The position numbers were made by a program, and so were the translations under genes. The notes under the pieces were generated by a model. The model worked only from the letters and a program-made list of their open reading frames with translations, had not been told where the DNA came from and did not search any database. Shown in pieces: positions 1-8,975 of a stretch of 64,000 bases of DNA. Each line of letters opens with the position of its first letter. The stretch's first letter is position 1. The stretch covers positions 162,255 to 226,254 of the forward strand of contig DATCMU010000053.1 in assembly GCA_036563245.1 (NCBI GenBank), read 5' to 3'. This DNA comes from DATCMU01 sp036563245 (GTDB taxonomy: Bacteria; Pseudomonadota; Alphaproteobacteria; Rhizobiales; Devosiaceae).

Positions 1-816
1 CTCCCTGATCCAGGGCACTTCGATCCGGGTTCCGCGCCAGAACTTCGACATGCGCCAGCCAAAGGACGGCAGCCAGGCAAATCCCATACCCGACAGGACA
101 ACCCGCAACTCGGGGAAAGTGTTGAACACGCCATGGGAAACAAGGCTGGCCAACTGCGCCTGCCCCGCCAAGGCATCGTCAACCGCGAGTTCGAAATGAT
201 AGGTCGGCCAGCCTGAAGGTGTGGGAGGATATCGGCCCGCACTGCCCGCGTGCAACATCACCGGTAGCGAGTGGGCTTCCGCCCGCTCCCAGATCGGGCG
301 ATAGATCGGATGCCCGTATGGCAGGTCGCCCGAGGCCAGCATGAGTATCTGCACGAAACGCGTATCGGCCGCACAGCGGTCGATCTCGATCGCGGCTGCC
401 CGGGGGTCCTGGGCGGGGACGACAATCGACGCGCTGAGTCTGGTATCGCATGACAACCAATGGCTTGCGACATAGTCATTTACCGCGGCGGCGAATGCAG
501 CCGCCATCGGCGCGTCGTGGATTCGCTGGACAGGATACAAGGCATGGACGATGGCCCTGGACACTTTACGCTGATCCAGCACACGCGATACGAGATCGAC
601 CGCAGTGCCCCCGGGCACACCGTCCTCGCCCAACCAATCGGGCCGACACGCCGCGGGGCTGTCCGGCTTGGCACCGATATGGCCAAAGCCCTTGATGCCG
701 CGCAGGCGCACGATCTCTCGCCAGGCCTCGGGCAGGTAGGGGCACAGATCCTCGACAGTGGGAACAGGCAGATGCACGTTGCAATCGACTGCACCTTCAG
801 GAAGGTTCAAGCGCAT
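1..816 (-). CDS. Amidohydrolase-2 family metal-dependent hydrolase, C-terminus cut by window edge
   Basis: An open frame of 272 codons runs from an ATG at 816 to base 1 without a stop, so the gene continues outside the window. The protein begins with a DCNVH motif (residues 11-15), a variant of the metal-binding D-x-H-x-H strand of amidohydrolase-2 (COG2159-like) enzymes in which the first His is Asn. Further likely metal ligands are His189 (LHAG) and His228 (SHGVF), followed by the family's typical PELRVVLSG stretch. The start overlaps the end of the upstream ABC ATPase gene by 10 bases, so it is probably the last seen gene of transporter A's operon. Family members are hydrolases or decarboxylases of ring or lactone substrates; a sugar lactonase role would suit the context but is only inferred. 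Confidence 0.8.
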   Translation of the reverse strand, partial: MRLNLPEGAVDCNVHLPVPTVEDLCPYLPEAWREIVRLRGIKGFGHIGAKPDSPAACRPDWLGEDGVPGGTAVDLVSRVLDQRKVSRAIVHALYPVQRIHDAPMAAAFAAAVNDYVASHWLSCDTRLSASIVVPAQDPRAAAIEIDRCAADTRFVQILMLASGDLPYGHPIYRPIWERAEAHSLPVMLHAGSAGRYPPTPSGWPTYHFELAVDDALAGQAQLASLVSHGVFNTFPELRVVLSGMGFAWLPSFGWRMSKFWRGTRIEVPWIRE

Positions 817-2558
817 GTCTCCACCATGAACTCGCCATCCTCCGACCTTGTTCTGACCGGCCGCCGCGGCAGGGCAGCGATCTCTCGCGTCAATTCGCCA
901 ACGTCCGCACCGTCGCCCCAGGTTATGTCCGGGTCCGGCCAGGGCACCGAGCCTACGAGCAATTTGGTGTAGGGATGGCTGGGATGGCGCAGCACCTGGG
1001 CGGGCTTCCCCGCCTCGACCACATCGCCCTTGTGCAAGACAATGACGTGGTCGCTGACCCGGTGTGCGGTGACCAGGTCATGGGTAATATAAATGATGCT
1101 TATGCCGTGTTCGTCCCGCAGGGATCGGATCGCATCCAGAATTGAAACACGCAACGACGCGTCGACCATGCTCACCGGCTCGTCAGCGACAAGCAGTCTT
1201 GGCCGCAGCATCAAGGCACGCGCGACCATTAGCCTCTGACGTTGTCCTCCGCTCAACTGGTGGGCAAACCGATCGAGGATTTCACCCGGGTTCAGCCCAA
1301 CCTTGGCGCACGCTTCCTCCATCAGGGGCTGCGCATCGACTTGAGTGCGGGCAATGCCGAAGTTCTTCAGCGGTAGCCTCAGCGTCCTGTCCACCCGGTA
1401 GAACGGATTGAAGGTGCTGTACGGGTCCTGAAAGACCGCCTGGACATGCCTTCGATACTCACGCAGCTGTGCTTCACTCATGCGGGAAGTCGAGACGCCA
1501 TCGAACAGGATGTCGCCACTCGACGGCTTGCTGAACCCAAGCACCAATGAAGCCAGCGTCGTCTTCCCACTACCGCTCTGCCCCACGATCGAAATGATCT
1601 GGGGGTCCTTGCCGCCCAGCACGAGATCTATCGGCTTCAGAGCAACGACTTCCCCGCCCTGACCGTAAGGCGCCTGGTAAACCTTGCTGACACCCTTGAA
1701 TTCAAGAAGAGGATGGTCCGCGACGCGCCTTGCAGCGGGCGATGCGCTTGAAGTCCTGGCCGGCGGGTCTTCATCGAGCCGGGGAACCGCGCCGATCAGC
1801 TCTTTTGTGTAAGCTGCACGCGGCGCGGCAAAAATCTGGCGCACCGGCCCCTGCTCCACCACCTGACCGGCCTGCATCACCACGACCGATTCCACGCTTT
1901 GAGCCATCAGACCCATGTCGTGGCCAATCAGGATCATCGAGCTCTTCAACTCGGCCCGCGCCCTTTGAAGCGTTTCCATGATCTGGCGCTGGGTTACGAC
2001 GTCCAGGGCGCTTGTCGGTTCATCGGCGATGATGAGATCGGGCCCAAGAGCGGTCGCAATGGCGATACACACCCGCTGCTTCATTCCACCGCTCAGTTCA
2101 TGCGGAAAACGCTGAAGGACATCGGTCCCCAGTCCGACGCGATCCATCAGCTCGGCCGCGCGCTGGTCCAATTCGCGTGTTGTCAATCTCACGCCATGCT
2201 CCTTGAAGACATGGGCTAGCGACGATCGCACGCGGATAACCGGATTGAGAGAATTCATGGCCCCTTGAGGCACATAGGCGATCCGGCGAAGACGGAAGGC
2301 CGCATGCGCCTCAGGTGACAAGCTCGCAAGATCCACGCCATCGAAAACGGCGCTTCCGCTCACGACACGTCCGGGCTCGCGTAGCATGCCCATCAGGGCC
2401 AGGGCCGTTGTGGTCTTGCCCGAACCCGACTCCCCCACCAGGCCCACGGTGGCACAGCGATCGACGGCAAAGGTGACGTCCTTGGCGGCGTCGACTTCCA
2501 TGACCCGCGTGCTGTAGCGCACGCAAAGCCCGTTGAGTTGCAGCAGCTTTTCGCTCAT
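807..2558 (-). CDS. Dipeptide-type ABC transporter, fused dual ATPase subunit (system A)
   Basis: This 583-residue protein energises importer A and joins the DppD- and DppF-like ATPases in one chain. NBD1 has Walker A GESGSGKT (42-49), signature LSGGMKQR (155-162) and Walker B LIIADE (175-180). NBD2 has GQSGSGKT (326-333), LSGGQRQR (435-442) and LLVADE (455-460), followed by an unusual D-loop reading SMVD rather than SALD. Each half ends in the C-terminal region typical of oligopeptide/dipeptide transport ATPases. The ATG at 2558 was chosen because it overlaps the stop of the preceding permease gene (ATGA), implying translational coupling; a longer frame upstream lies inside that permease. 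Sequence and order match system C (25980-27701), so A and C are paralogues. Confidence 0.93.
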   Translation of the reverse strand: MSEKLLQLNGLCVRYSTRVMEVDAAKDVTFAVDRCATVGLVGESGSGKTTTALALMGMLREPGRVVSGSAVFDGVDLASLSPEAHAAFRLRRIAYVPQGAMNSLNPVIRVRSSLAHVFKEHGVRLTTRELDQRAAELMDRVGLGTDVLQRFPHELSGGMKQRVCIAIATALGPDLIIADEPTSALDVVTQRQIMETLQRARAELKSSMILIGHDMGLMAQSVESVVVMQAGQVVEQGPVRQIFAAPRAAYTKELIGAVPRLDEDPPARTSSASPAARRVADHPLLEFKGVSKVYQAPYGQGGEVVALKPIDLVLGGKDPQIISIVGQSGSGKTTLASLVLGFSKPSSGDILFDGVSTSRMSEAQLREYRRHVQAVFQDPYSTFNPFYRVDRTLRLPLKNFGIARTQVDAQPLMEEACAKVGLNPGEILDRFAHQLSGGQRQRLMVARALMLRPRLLVADEPVSMVDASLRVSILDAIRSLRDEHGISIIYITHDLVTAHRVSDHVIVLHKGDVVEAGKPAQVLRHPSHPYTKLLVGSVPWPDPDITWGDGADVGELTREIAALPRRPVRTRSEDGEFMVETCA

Positions 2559-3475
2559 GTACGTTTCCGCAGTCTGGGATTGGCGAATTCGTCGAGCCCG
2601 ATGGACACAAGGTACATGCCAACGAACAGGATGATGAGGACGATCAGCGGCTCGATGATCCACCACCAGAGCCCCCGCACGAACGCGCTTTCGGTCATCA
2701 TCCAGTAGACCGTCATGCCCAATGTCGGCTCCTGCCGCGGGCCGAGCCCCAAAGCCTCCAGGCCGACGGATGCCAGAACGGCACCAGCAACCGCTGCGAC
2801 CAGCGTGGCGCCCAGATACGGCAGCAGGTTGGGGATCATGTCGAACAGGATGATCTGCCAGCCACGGGAGCCGGACATCCGGGCCATCTTCACATATTCG
2901 GCCTCGCGCATGACCAGGACTTGCGAACGGATCTGGCGTGTCGGTTCGCGCCAGGCGAGCGCCGCGATGACCAGCGCCATAGACGTCGAGCTGATAATCC
3001 CCTGCAAGGTCGATGCGAGAATGATGAGCACCAGAAGGCCGGGCACTGTAAGCACGATATCAACGACTGTGCGAACGATCCGATCGACCCAACCGCCATA
3101 GAAGCCGGCGGCGAAAGCGAGCAGCGTGCCGATCGCGACACCGATCGCTCCGGCAATCAATCCCACCTTCATGGTCAGGACTGTGCCCAGGATCATTACC
3201 GCCAGCAAGTCTCGCCCGGCGGTATCGGTGCCAAATGGGTGCCCGGGCATCGGGGGTTGGGCAACAGGCGCCGATAGCGGGTATGCCAGCCGCGTGTCCC
3301 AGAATATCTGCCCGCCCAGGGAAAACGCCACCAGGACCAGCAACAGCACCATGCCGATCAAGAGATTGGGGTTCGCGATCAGGTAATACCATCCAAGCCG
3401 GAGCCGCCGGCCCAGCGCTCCGGTGCGCATGGCGTAGCTCAATTCCGCCGATTTGGTCATTGCATCTTCACTCAT
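2555..3475 (-). CDS. ABC transporter permease, DppC-like (system A)
   Basis: This is a 306-residue inner-membrane permease of the BPD_transp_1 family. It has a hydrophobic segment near residues 37-58, then the FGTDTAGRD motif (81-89) common at the entry to the DppC core, several further membrane helices, and an EAA-type cytoplasmic loop (around 185-210) that contacts the ATPases. It overlaps the upstream DppB-like gene and the downstream ATPase gene by 4 bases each, so the three are translated as one coupled unit. An alternative start at Met6 would shorten it by five residues; the outer ATG is kept because of the ATGA overlap at 3472-3475. Confidence 0.92.
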   Translation of the reverse strand: MSEDAMTKSAELSYAMRTGALGRRLRLGWYYLIANPNLLIGMVLLLVLVAFSLGGQIFWDTRLAYPLSAPVAQPPMPGHPFGTDTAGRDLLAVMILGTVLTMKVGLIAGAIGVAIGTLLAFAAGFYGGWVDRIVRTVVDIVLTVPGLLVLIILASTLQGIISSTSMALVIAALAWREPTRQIRSQVLVMREAEYVKMARMSGSRGWQIILFDMIPNLLPYLGATLVAAVAGAVLASVGLEALGLGPRQEPTLGMTVYWMMTESAFVRGLWWWIIEPLIVLIILFVGMYLVSIGLDEFANPRLRKRT

Positions 3476-4464
3476 AGCTTGACCCTCGGGTCGATGACGG
3501 GTCCGAGCAGGTCCATGAGGAACATGGCCAGTGCCACCATGACGATGATCATGAGAACGACCCCGTAGATCACGAAATAATCCGCGCCCTCGATGGCCTG
3601 GAATAGCACCATGCCAAGCCCGGGGTAGCCGAACACGCGTTCGACCAGAACCGCCCCGCCCGCGATATGACCGATATGGAGCGCGAGAGTGGTAATCTGG
3701 GGCAACATCGCGTTGCGCACGCCATATCCGAGGAACCGGCGCACAGGCCCGATTCCATTGGCTTCGGCGTAGACCATGTAGTCTTCACCCTGCACCGTCA
3801 CCATCATCCCGCGCATCGCCAATGCCCAGGTGCCGACCGACGTGAGGACAATTGAAAGTGCCGGCAGCAACGAATGGTGCAGCACATCCGCGATGTAGCT
3901 CCAATCCATGCTTGGAATGGCAAACATCGAGTATCCGCCCGACAGCGGAAATATCCGCCAGATGAAGGCAAACAGATAGATCATCACCAATCCCAGAAGG
4001 TAGTAGGGCAAGGCGGCCAGAACCATGAAGCCGGGCACGAGGTACTTGATAATTCGCGCCGAGTTCCGCCAGGCCACCAGGGCTCCAAGTACCGACCCCA
4101 ACAGGAATGCGATGATCGTCGAGGTAAAGACCAGCCCGATCGTCCACGGCAGGGCGTTGAGGATCATGTCCGAGACCTTGGTGGGGTAGAATGTGATCGA
4201 GTAGCCAAGGTCGAAGGTGGCCAGCCCCTCGAGATAGTTGAAGTACTGAACCATTATCGGCTTATCGAGGCCGAACTTCTCGTTGTAGGCAGCGACGAGT
4301 CCGCTGATGTCGTTCATTTGGGCGCCGTTCTCGGCATGCTCCATGATCTTGTCCTCAACCGGGTTTTTCGGCGCCAGCTTTGGCAGGACAAAATTGATGG
4401 AGGCGGCCGCGATGATCACCACGAAGAGCATGATCACACGTTTGACTATCGGTACCCAGGGCAT
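3472..4464 (-). CDS. ABC transporter permease, DppB-like (system A)
   Basis: A 330-residue DppB/OppB-type permease. The N-terminal helix (about residues 8-30) and the periplasmic stretch ending FGLDKPIMVQY are hallmarks of the DppB branch; the C-terminal half carries the conserved BPD permease helices, the EAA loop (EDYMVYAEANGIG) and an FGYPGLG motif. It pairs with the DppC-like protein of the next gene to form the translocation pore. Its ATG lies 46 bases after the binding-protein stop, separated from it by a small hairpin (4486-4500). No strong Shine-Dalgarno sequence is evident before 4464. Confidence 0.92.
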   Translation of the reverse strand: MPWVPIVKRVIMLFVVIIAAASINFVLPKLAPKNPVEDKIMEHAENGAQMNDISGLVAAYNEKFGLDKPIMVQYFNYLEGLATFDLGYSITFYPTKVSDMILNALPWTIGLVFTSTIIAFLLGSVLGALVAWRNSARIIKYLVPGFMVLAALPYYLLGLVMIYLFAFIWRIFPLSGGYSMFAIPSMDWSYIADVLHHSLLPALSIVLTSVGTWALAMRGMMVTVQGEDYMVYAEANGIGPVRRFLGYGVRNAMLPQITTLALHIGHIAGGAVLVERVFGYPGLGMVLFQAIEGADYFVIYGVVLMIIVMVALAMFLMDLLGPVIDPRVKL

Positions 4465-4485
4465 CAGCGAACTCGCGGGTTAGGT

Positions 4486-4500
4486 GTGGCTGAAAGCCAC
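4486..4500 (-). other. Intercistronic hairpin between binding-protein and permease genes (system A)
   Basis: A perfect 6-bp inverted repeat, GTGGCT and AGCCAC with a GAA loop, sits in the 46-base gap between the solute-binding-protein stop (4511) and the permease start (4464). There is no T-run on the minus strand, so it is not a canonical terminator. Such hairpins often stabilise the upstream binding-protein message. Comparable hairpins occupy the same place in systems B and C. Confidence 0.5.
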
Positions 4501-4510
4501 GGTCATTGGC

Positions 4511-6304
4511 TCAGTTGCCGGCCTTCTGCAGACCATGGACGACGAGTCCGACTGTCCAGTGCCCATTAATGGGAGGGGCATAGGGGTTGTCTTCGTTCGG
4601 CCAGTTGGTCCAACGCTGCGTACTGAAGGCGACCTGATTGTACCACTGCGCGATCGGGATATTGATCACGTCATCCATCCAGATCTCAACGAAGCGCTTC
4701 ACCAGCGGGCGGATCCGCTCGTCGTTGATCGGCAGCTTCTTGATCTCCTCGGCCAGCTGATCGACCTCAGGGTTCTTGTAACGCGCATAGCGTGACGAGG
4801 ATTCACCGATCGGAGCCGCATACCGACTGTCGAAAAGTTCGAGCGTGTCATATGGATCATAGGTGCCGCCGTTGAAGCCCCAGAGCATCAACTCCGCCTT
4901 GCCCGCCGTCATGACGGCACGGTAGTCGGGCCTGTTGGCAAAGGTGATGTCGAAACCCGCCCTACGGAACTGCTCGGCAATGATCGGTCCCATCGGATCG
5001 AGCGCCTTTGCACCGATGATATTGGCACTCAACCGCACGCCGTCCTTGGCCCAGAAGCCGTCGGCATCCTTGGCATAGCCAGCTTTCTCCATGAGTGCCG
5101 CCGACTTGTCCACGTCCTGCACGTTCAGTTCGTGCTCCTTGGCCATCACCGTCGCATCCTCAATGTAGGGCTGGAACGCCTTGAAGTCGGGGAACGGCGA
5201 TACGAGCAGCTTGGACGCACCCTCATGCACGATATCGATCACCTGCTGGGGATTGAGCGCGTAGCGCATGGCGAGACGAACGTTCTTGTCCTGGAATTTT
5301 TCCAGGCCGAGGTTGAACCACAGTGCGGTTGGCCACCAATCGGTGTAGCCGTACGGAGGCTTGTCGCCGGTGAAAGTGGTGATGATGTCGGGGCGCTGCG
5401 CCAGCATGCTCTTGATCACGGGAATGGATTCGCCACCGCCCCAGTCGATGTCGCCGGCCATGAGCGCTTGCGCCCGTTGCTGGATATCCATGCCGGGCAC
5501 GGTGATGATCCGCTTGGGCACCGGCAGACTGCTGTAGTACGCGCCGGCCTGATCCCCCCAAACGCCGTCCTTTGTGCCCCACCAGTCGTCGCGGCGGTCC
5601 ATAATGATCCGCTCGGGCTTCGCGTCCACTACCTTGTACGGGCCGGTTACGACCGGCCAGCCCTTGGCGAGATCGAAGTTGTTGAAGTTTGCCGGATCCT
5701 CGACCTTTTCCCAGATATGTTTTGGCACAGGGAAGAAGCCGGTGGTGAAGCTCACGGTTAGTATTCGCAGCACGAAACGGGGATCGGGTTGTTTCAGATC
5801 GAAGCGTACTGTGTGCGGGTCGACAACATTGACGCTCTGCACCGCCGTTGCCACCAGCGTGGAATCGAGCAGATCCTTCTTGCCCTCACCGTTCGACCGA
5901 AGCAACTCAAAGGTGAAGGCCACATCGTCGGCGGTGAAAGGCTGACCATCCGACCAGGTCACGCCGTCCCTGAGACTGACCGTTACCTGCGTGTAGTCAT
6001 CATTGAAGGTGTAGCCGGTCGCGAGGAACGGAATAACGTCATTGTTCAACTGATTCCAGTAAAACAGAGGTTCGCTGGTGAATACGACGTGGTTGCGCAA
6101 GTCATTTCCCGCCGAGAACGGATTCATGTTCTCATAATTCTTGTAGGCGGGCCCAGTCGGCCAAGATTCCGATACCAGCGTGTCTTCCCTTGGCACCTGG
6201 TCCAATGCCAGGGCGACGGTCGGCACCAAAGCCGCGCCCGCCAGCAATGCCAGCGTCGCAGCAAACCTGGCGGTGTGCGATCGCCAATCCCTCAGTCCCT
6301 TCAT
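4511..6304 (-). CDS. Extracellular solute-binding protein family 5 (system A)
   Basis: This 597-residue periplasmic binding protein belongs to SBP_bac_5 (peptide, nickel and some oligosaccharide importers). Met1 was placed at 6304, preceded by a strong GGAGGAG ribosome-binding site; a longer frame reaches back to 6349. It begins with a signal peptide ending in an ALA site around residue 33. Family-typical text includes LRDGVTWSDGQPFTADDV and GPYKVV. It is clearly paralogous to the system C binding protein (29765-31528) and differs from the longer ones at 12355 and 19972. It is first in the A operon and would set its specificity. The ligand is unknown; because the neighbours are sugar enzymes, a glycoside is at least as likely as a peptide. 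Confidence 0.92.
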   Translation of the reverse strand: MKGLRDWRSHTARFAATLALLAGAALVPTVALALDQVPREDTLVSESWPTGPAYKNYENMNPFSAGNDLRNHVVFTSEPLFYWNQLNNDVIPFLATGYTFNDDYTQVTVSLRDGVTWSDGQPFTADDVAFTFELLRSNGEGKKDLLDSTLVATAVQSVNVVDPHTVRFDLKQPDPRFVLRILTVSFTTGFFPVPKHIWEKVEDPANFNNFDLAKGWPVVTGPYKVVDAKPERIIMDRRDDWWGTKDGVWGDQAGAYYSSLPVPKRIITVPGMDIQQRAQALMAGDIDWGGGESIPVIKSMLAQRPDIITTFTGDKPPYGYTDWWPTALWFNLGLEKFQDKNVRLAMRYALNPQQVIDIVHEGASKLLVSPFPDFKAFQPYIEDATVMAKEHELNVQDVDKSAALMEKAGYAKDADGFWAKDGVRLSANIIGAKALDPMGPIIAEQFRRAGFDITFANRPDYRAVMTAGKAELMLWGFNGGTYDPYDTLELFDSRYAAPIGESSSRYARYKNPEVDQLAEEIKKLPINDERIRPLVKRFVEIWMDDVINIPIAQWYNQVAFSTQRWTNWPNEDNPYAPPINGHWTVGLVVHGLQKAGN

Positions 6305-6760
6305 TGCAGATCTCCTCCTTCGGCCCTCTTTACGATCAGGCCATCCCATTTAGCACGGCAAAGCTATCTGCACCCCAGATCAAAGTCAACCAAATGTGTA
6401 TCACTTTATCCCAGTTAGTGCAGGTTTGGGTTAAATTGGATCGTGCACCCGATTTTAGTGTTCGACCTGCAGTGCCCTGAATCTGCGCCTGCTTGCGTTC
6501 ATATCATCGGGTTGTTCTGGCGCGCAGTCCATGGCTGCAGGCGGGTATAAATATTCATGTTGTCAATGAGCCCCCTCATTGTGAGCACGGCACCGCCAAC
6601 AGCGGATGGACAATCGCGTCAAAGGTTGCATTCGGTTGCGATTGGTGCAAATGTCCTTGGCCAGAGCGAACCTCTGGGTTAAAATGGGTACGCCATTTTA
6701 CCGGATTGCGGCGCGATCATTCATTTCACCCCTACCTTGTCATCCGACCTGGAGAACGCC
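6305..6760. promoter_or_regulatory. Divergent intergenic region (456 bp) with two copies of a 12-bp motif
   Basis: No gene was recognised between the system A binding protein (minus) and the 2-hydroxyacid dehydrogenase (plus). A 12-base motif, GGGTTAAAWTGG, occurs twice: at 6428-6439 (T variant, nearer the minus-strand gene) and 6676-6687 (A variant, nearer the plus-strand gene). The second copy contains the left arm of an inverted repeat, TAAAATGG (6680-6687) and CCATTTTA (6693-6700), with a 5-base spacer. This arrangement suggests operators serving both divergent transcription units. The regulator is not identified. A TTGACT at about 6386-6391 on the minus strand could be a -35 element, but its -10 is poor. 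Confidence 0.4.
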
Positions 6761-7741
6761 TTGCAGATAAACCACGCGGTGATTTGCCTCGACCTGACGA
6801 TGGAGGAAGAGGGCCGACTGCGTTCTGCCCTTGCCCCATCGATCTGCGAGTTCGTTTCCCCCGAGAATGCCGTGGACATCCGCCGTGCACTGGCCAAGGC
6901 GGATGTGGTCATCGCATCCGCTTCGTTCGACACGACGTGGCTCGAAGGGACAAGGGTTCGTTGGCTTCACTGTGATCACTCAGGTCTTGATCGGCAGGCA
7001 GACGCCGCGCTGCTCGAACGGGTACTTGTCACCGGATCCGCCGGCCGCTCGGCGGCGGCACTTGCCGAACATGCGATCTTCTTCATGCTCGCCCTCGCCT
7101 ATGATTTCCGTGCAATCGAGGCTGCCCGCGCGCGGCATGACTGGGGTTATCCGGGCCAGGAAAGACTTCGCGCGCTTCACGGTCGCACTCTGGCAATTGC
7201 GGGCCTTGGCCACACCGGGCGCCAACTTGCGCTGCGGGCCAAGGCATTCGACATGAAGGTGAACGCGTTCACAAGACGCCGCGTCGATGATGCAGGCGCC
7301 GTCGACCAGTTGTTCTGCCTGGATGATGGCCACACAATTCACAGCGTGCTTGGCGATTGTGATTTCCTGGTTCTGGCCCTGCCCTTGACGGACGCCACCT
7401 TTCAAATGATGGGTCGTAAGGAGTTCGCCCGGATGCGCCCCGGTTCGATGCTCATCAATATGGCAAGAGGAGCGATCATCGATGAGCCGGCCCTTGTTGC
7501 CGCGCTTGAGGAGGGGCATTTGGGTGGCGCCGGACTCGACACTTTCGCGGCAGAGCCATTGCCGGCCGACAGCCCCTTTTGGGACATGCCCAATGTCTAC
7601 ATCACTCCGCATTTCACACCGCAATTGCCCGATCGCATGCAGCGGTCCTTGGACATCATCTGCGACAATATCGATCGCTACCGACGGGAACTTCCCCTGC
7701 GCAATCGTCTGGGCCCAAGCGATGCCTTCACAATGGGTTGA
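6761..7741 (+). CDS. D-isomer-specific 2-hydroxyacid dehydrogenase
   Basis: A 326-residue NAD(P)-dependent dehydrogenase that would interconvert a 2-hydroxyacid and a 2-keto acid. It has the dinucleotide-binding GLGHTG loop (148-153) and the three catalytic positions of the family: Arg236 (NMARGA), Glu265 (FAAEP) and His284 (ITPHF). I chose the TTG at 6761 because GGAG lies 6 bases before it; an earlier TTG at 6737 has no ribosome-binding site. It is the first of two plus-strand genes, followed after 45 bases by a sugar-acid dehydratase, so it probably reduces a keto acid from the same pathway (glyoxylate, hydroxypyruvate or a keto-deoxy acid). The exact substrate cannot be read from sequence. 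Confidence 0.88.
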   Translation: MQINHAVICLDLTMEEEGRLRSALAPSICEFVSPENAVDIRRALAKADVVIASASFDTTWLEGTRVRWLHCDHSGLDRQADAALLERVLVTGSAGRSAAALAEHAIFFMLALAYDFRAIEAARARHDWGYPGQERLRALHGRTLAIAGLGHTGRQLALRAKAFDMKVNAFTRRRVDDAGAVDQLFCLDDGHTIHSVLGDCDFLVLALPLTDATFQMMGRKEFARMRPGSMLINMARGAIIDEPALVAALEEGHLGGAGLDTFAAEPLPADSPFWDMPNVYITPHFTPQLPDRMQRSLDIICDNIDRYRRELPLRNRLGPSDAFTMG

Positions 7742-7786
7742 TGCGAAACCGATAGCGACCCACCGCAGAATTCGGATAAGTGAGCG

Positions 7787-8920
7787 ATGAAGATCGTTGA
7801 AGTCGAACCGATAATGCTGACCGAATGGCGGCCGATGCTCTTCGTCCGCGTGGAGACGGAGGACGGCCTGTGGGGCATCGGGGAGGCAGGCCTGACGTCC
7901 CGTGAACCGGCGGTCGCAGCCATGATTTCCACCCTCACCGAGCACCTCGTGGGTCAACCAAGCGACCGGATCGAGCACCTGTGGCAAATGATGTGGAGAA
8001 GTGGATTTCATCCGTCCGGTCAGGTCCTGACTTCTGCAATTGCCGCAATTGACCTCGCGCTGTGGGATATCAAGGCCAAACGCCTCGGCATCCCGGCCTG
8101 CGACCTGCTTGGCGGACAGGTGCGCGACAGGATCGACACCTATTGCCATATCAAGGGCTCCTCGCCCGATGAGCTGGTGGCGTCTGCCCGGCGGGCGGTC
8201 TCCGAAGGCTGGAAGTTCCTGCGATGGGAACTTTTCGAGGATGCCGACGGCCTGTTTGAGCCGCAAAGAGCCATCGAGCGCAATCTGCTGGAGTGGCGCA
8301 TCCTGCGCGAGGAATTGGGAGACACAGTCGAACTTTGTGTGGACCTGCACACAAAACTCTCTGCGCCTGATGCCATCCGGTATTGCCGGGCGGTGGAACG
8401 CTATCGTCCATTCTTCATCGAGGATCCCGTGCGTTCCGAGCACCCCGAGGGTTACCGGCGAGTGAGGGCCCAGACATCCGTGCCGCTCGCTGCTGGCGAA
8501 CAAATGGGCACCAAATGGCAATTGCGCTCGCTGATCGAGGAAGAACTTGTCGACTACCTGCGCGTTGACCTGTGCATCGCTGGAGGCCTCACGGAGGCGC
8601 GCAAGCTCGCGGCAATGTGCGAGGCGCACATGATGGACATCATCTTGCACAATCCTATTGGCCCGGTCTCCACTGCGGCCTGCGTGGAATTCAATCTCGG
8701 CACCTCCAACTCTGCACTCATGGAGTTGCCGAGGCGGCCGGGTGAAACGTTGACCGGCGCCATCCAGCACCACGCAACCTGGCGGGACGGTTGCCTGCAT
8801 TCTTCAGACGCCCCCGGTCTCGGTCTCGACGTGGATTGGGATGCATTGCGGGCAATATCGTTCGTGCCGAGGGCGTTGCCGGTCCTGCATCGCGCTGACG
8901 GCAGCTTCACCAATTGGTAG
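7787..8920 (+). CDS. Enolase-superfamily sugar-acid dehydratase (mandelate racemase/galactonate dehydratase type)
   Basis: A 377-residue enolase-superfamily enzyme with an N-terminal capping domain and C-terminal barrel. Likely metal ligands are Asp186 (in VDLH), Glu212 (FIEDP) and Glu238 (AAGEQ). His188 in the D-x-H motif and His288 in the HNPIGP motif match the catalytic histidines of the D-galactonate/mannonate dehydratase branch rather than the muconate-lactonising branch. The usual K-x-K strand reads FLRWE here (145-149). The expected reaction is removal of water from an aldonate to give a 2-keto-3-deoxy-aldonate. It lies downstream of the 2-hydroxyacid dehydrogenase and convergent to the DUF1593 remnant. 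It is a distant paralogue of the enzyme at 32491-33663. Confidence 0.88.
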   Translation: MKIVEVEPIMLTEWRPMLFVRVETEDGLWGIGEAGLTSREPAVAAMISTLTEHLVGQPSDRIEHLWQMMWRSGFHPSGQVLTSAIAAIDLALWDIKAKRLGIPACDLLGGQVRDRIDTYCHIKGSSPDELVASARRAVSEGWKFLRWELFEDADGLFEPQRAIERNLLEWRILREELGDTVELCVDLHTKLSAPDAIRYCRAVERYRPFFIEDPVRSEHPEGYRRVRAQTSVPLAAGEQMGTKWQLRSLIEEELVDYLRVDLCIAGGLTEARKLAAMCEAHMMDIILHNPIGPVSTAACVEFNLGTSNSALMELPRRPGETLTGAIQHHATWRDGCLHSSDAPGLGLDVDWDALRAISFVPRALPVLHRADGSFTNW

Positions 8921-8975
8921 AGCTGCCGCCATGCCCCTTCGACCATACGCGCAGAGGTGCGGCCAAACTCACAGT

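Noticed and set aside
6980..8800. A 606-codon open frame on the minus strand across the dehydrogenase and dehydratase genes
   Set aside because: It is antisense to two well-supported enzymes, has low-complexity Arg/His-rich text and no family features; long antisense frames are expected at this GC content.
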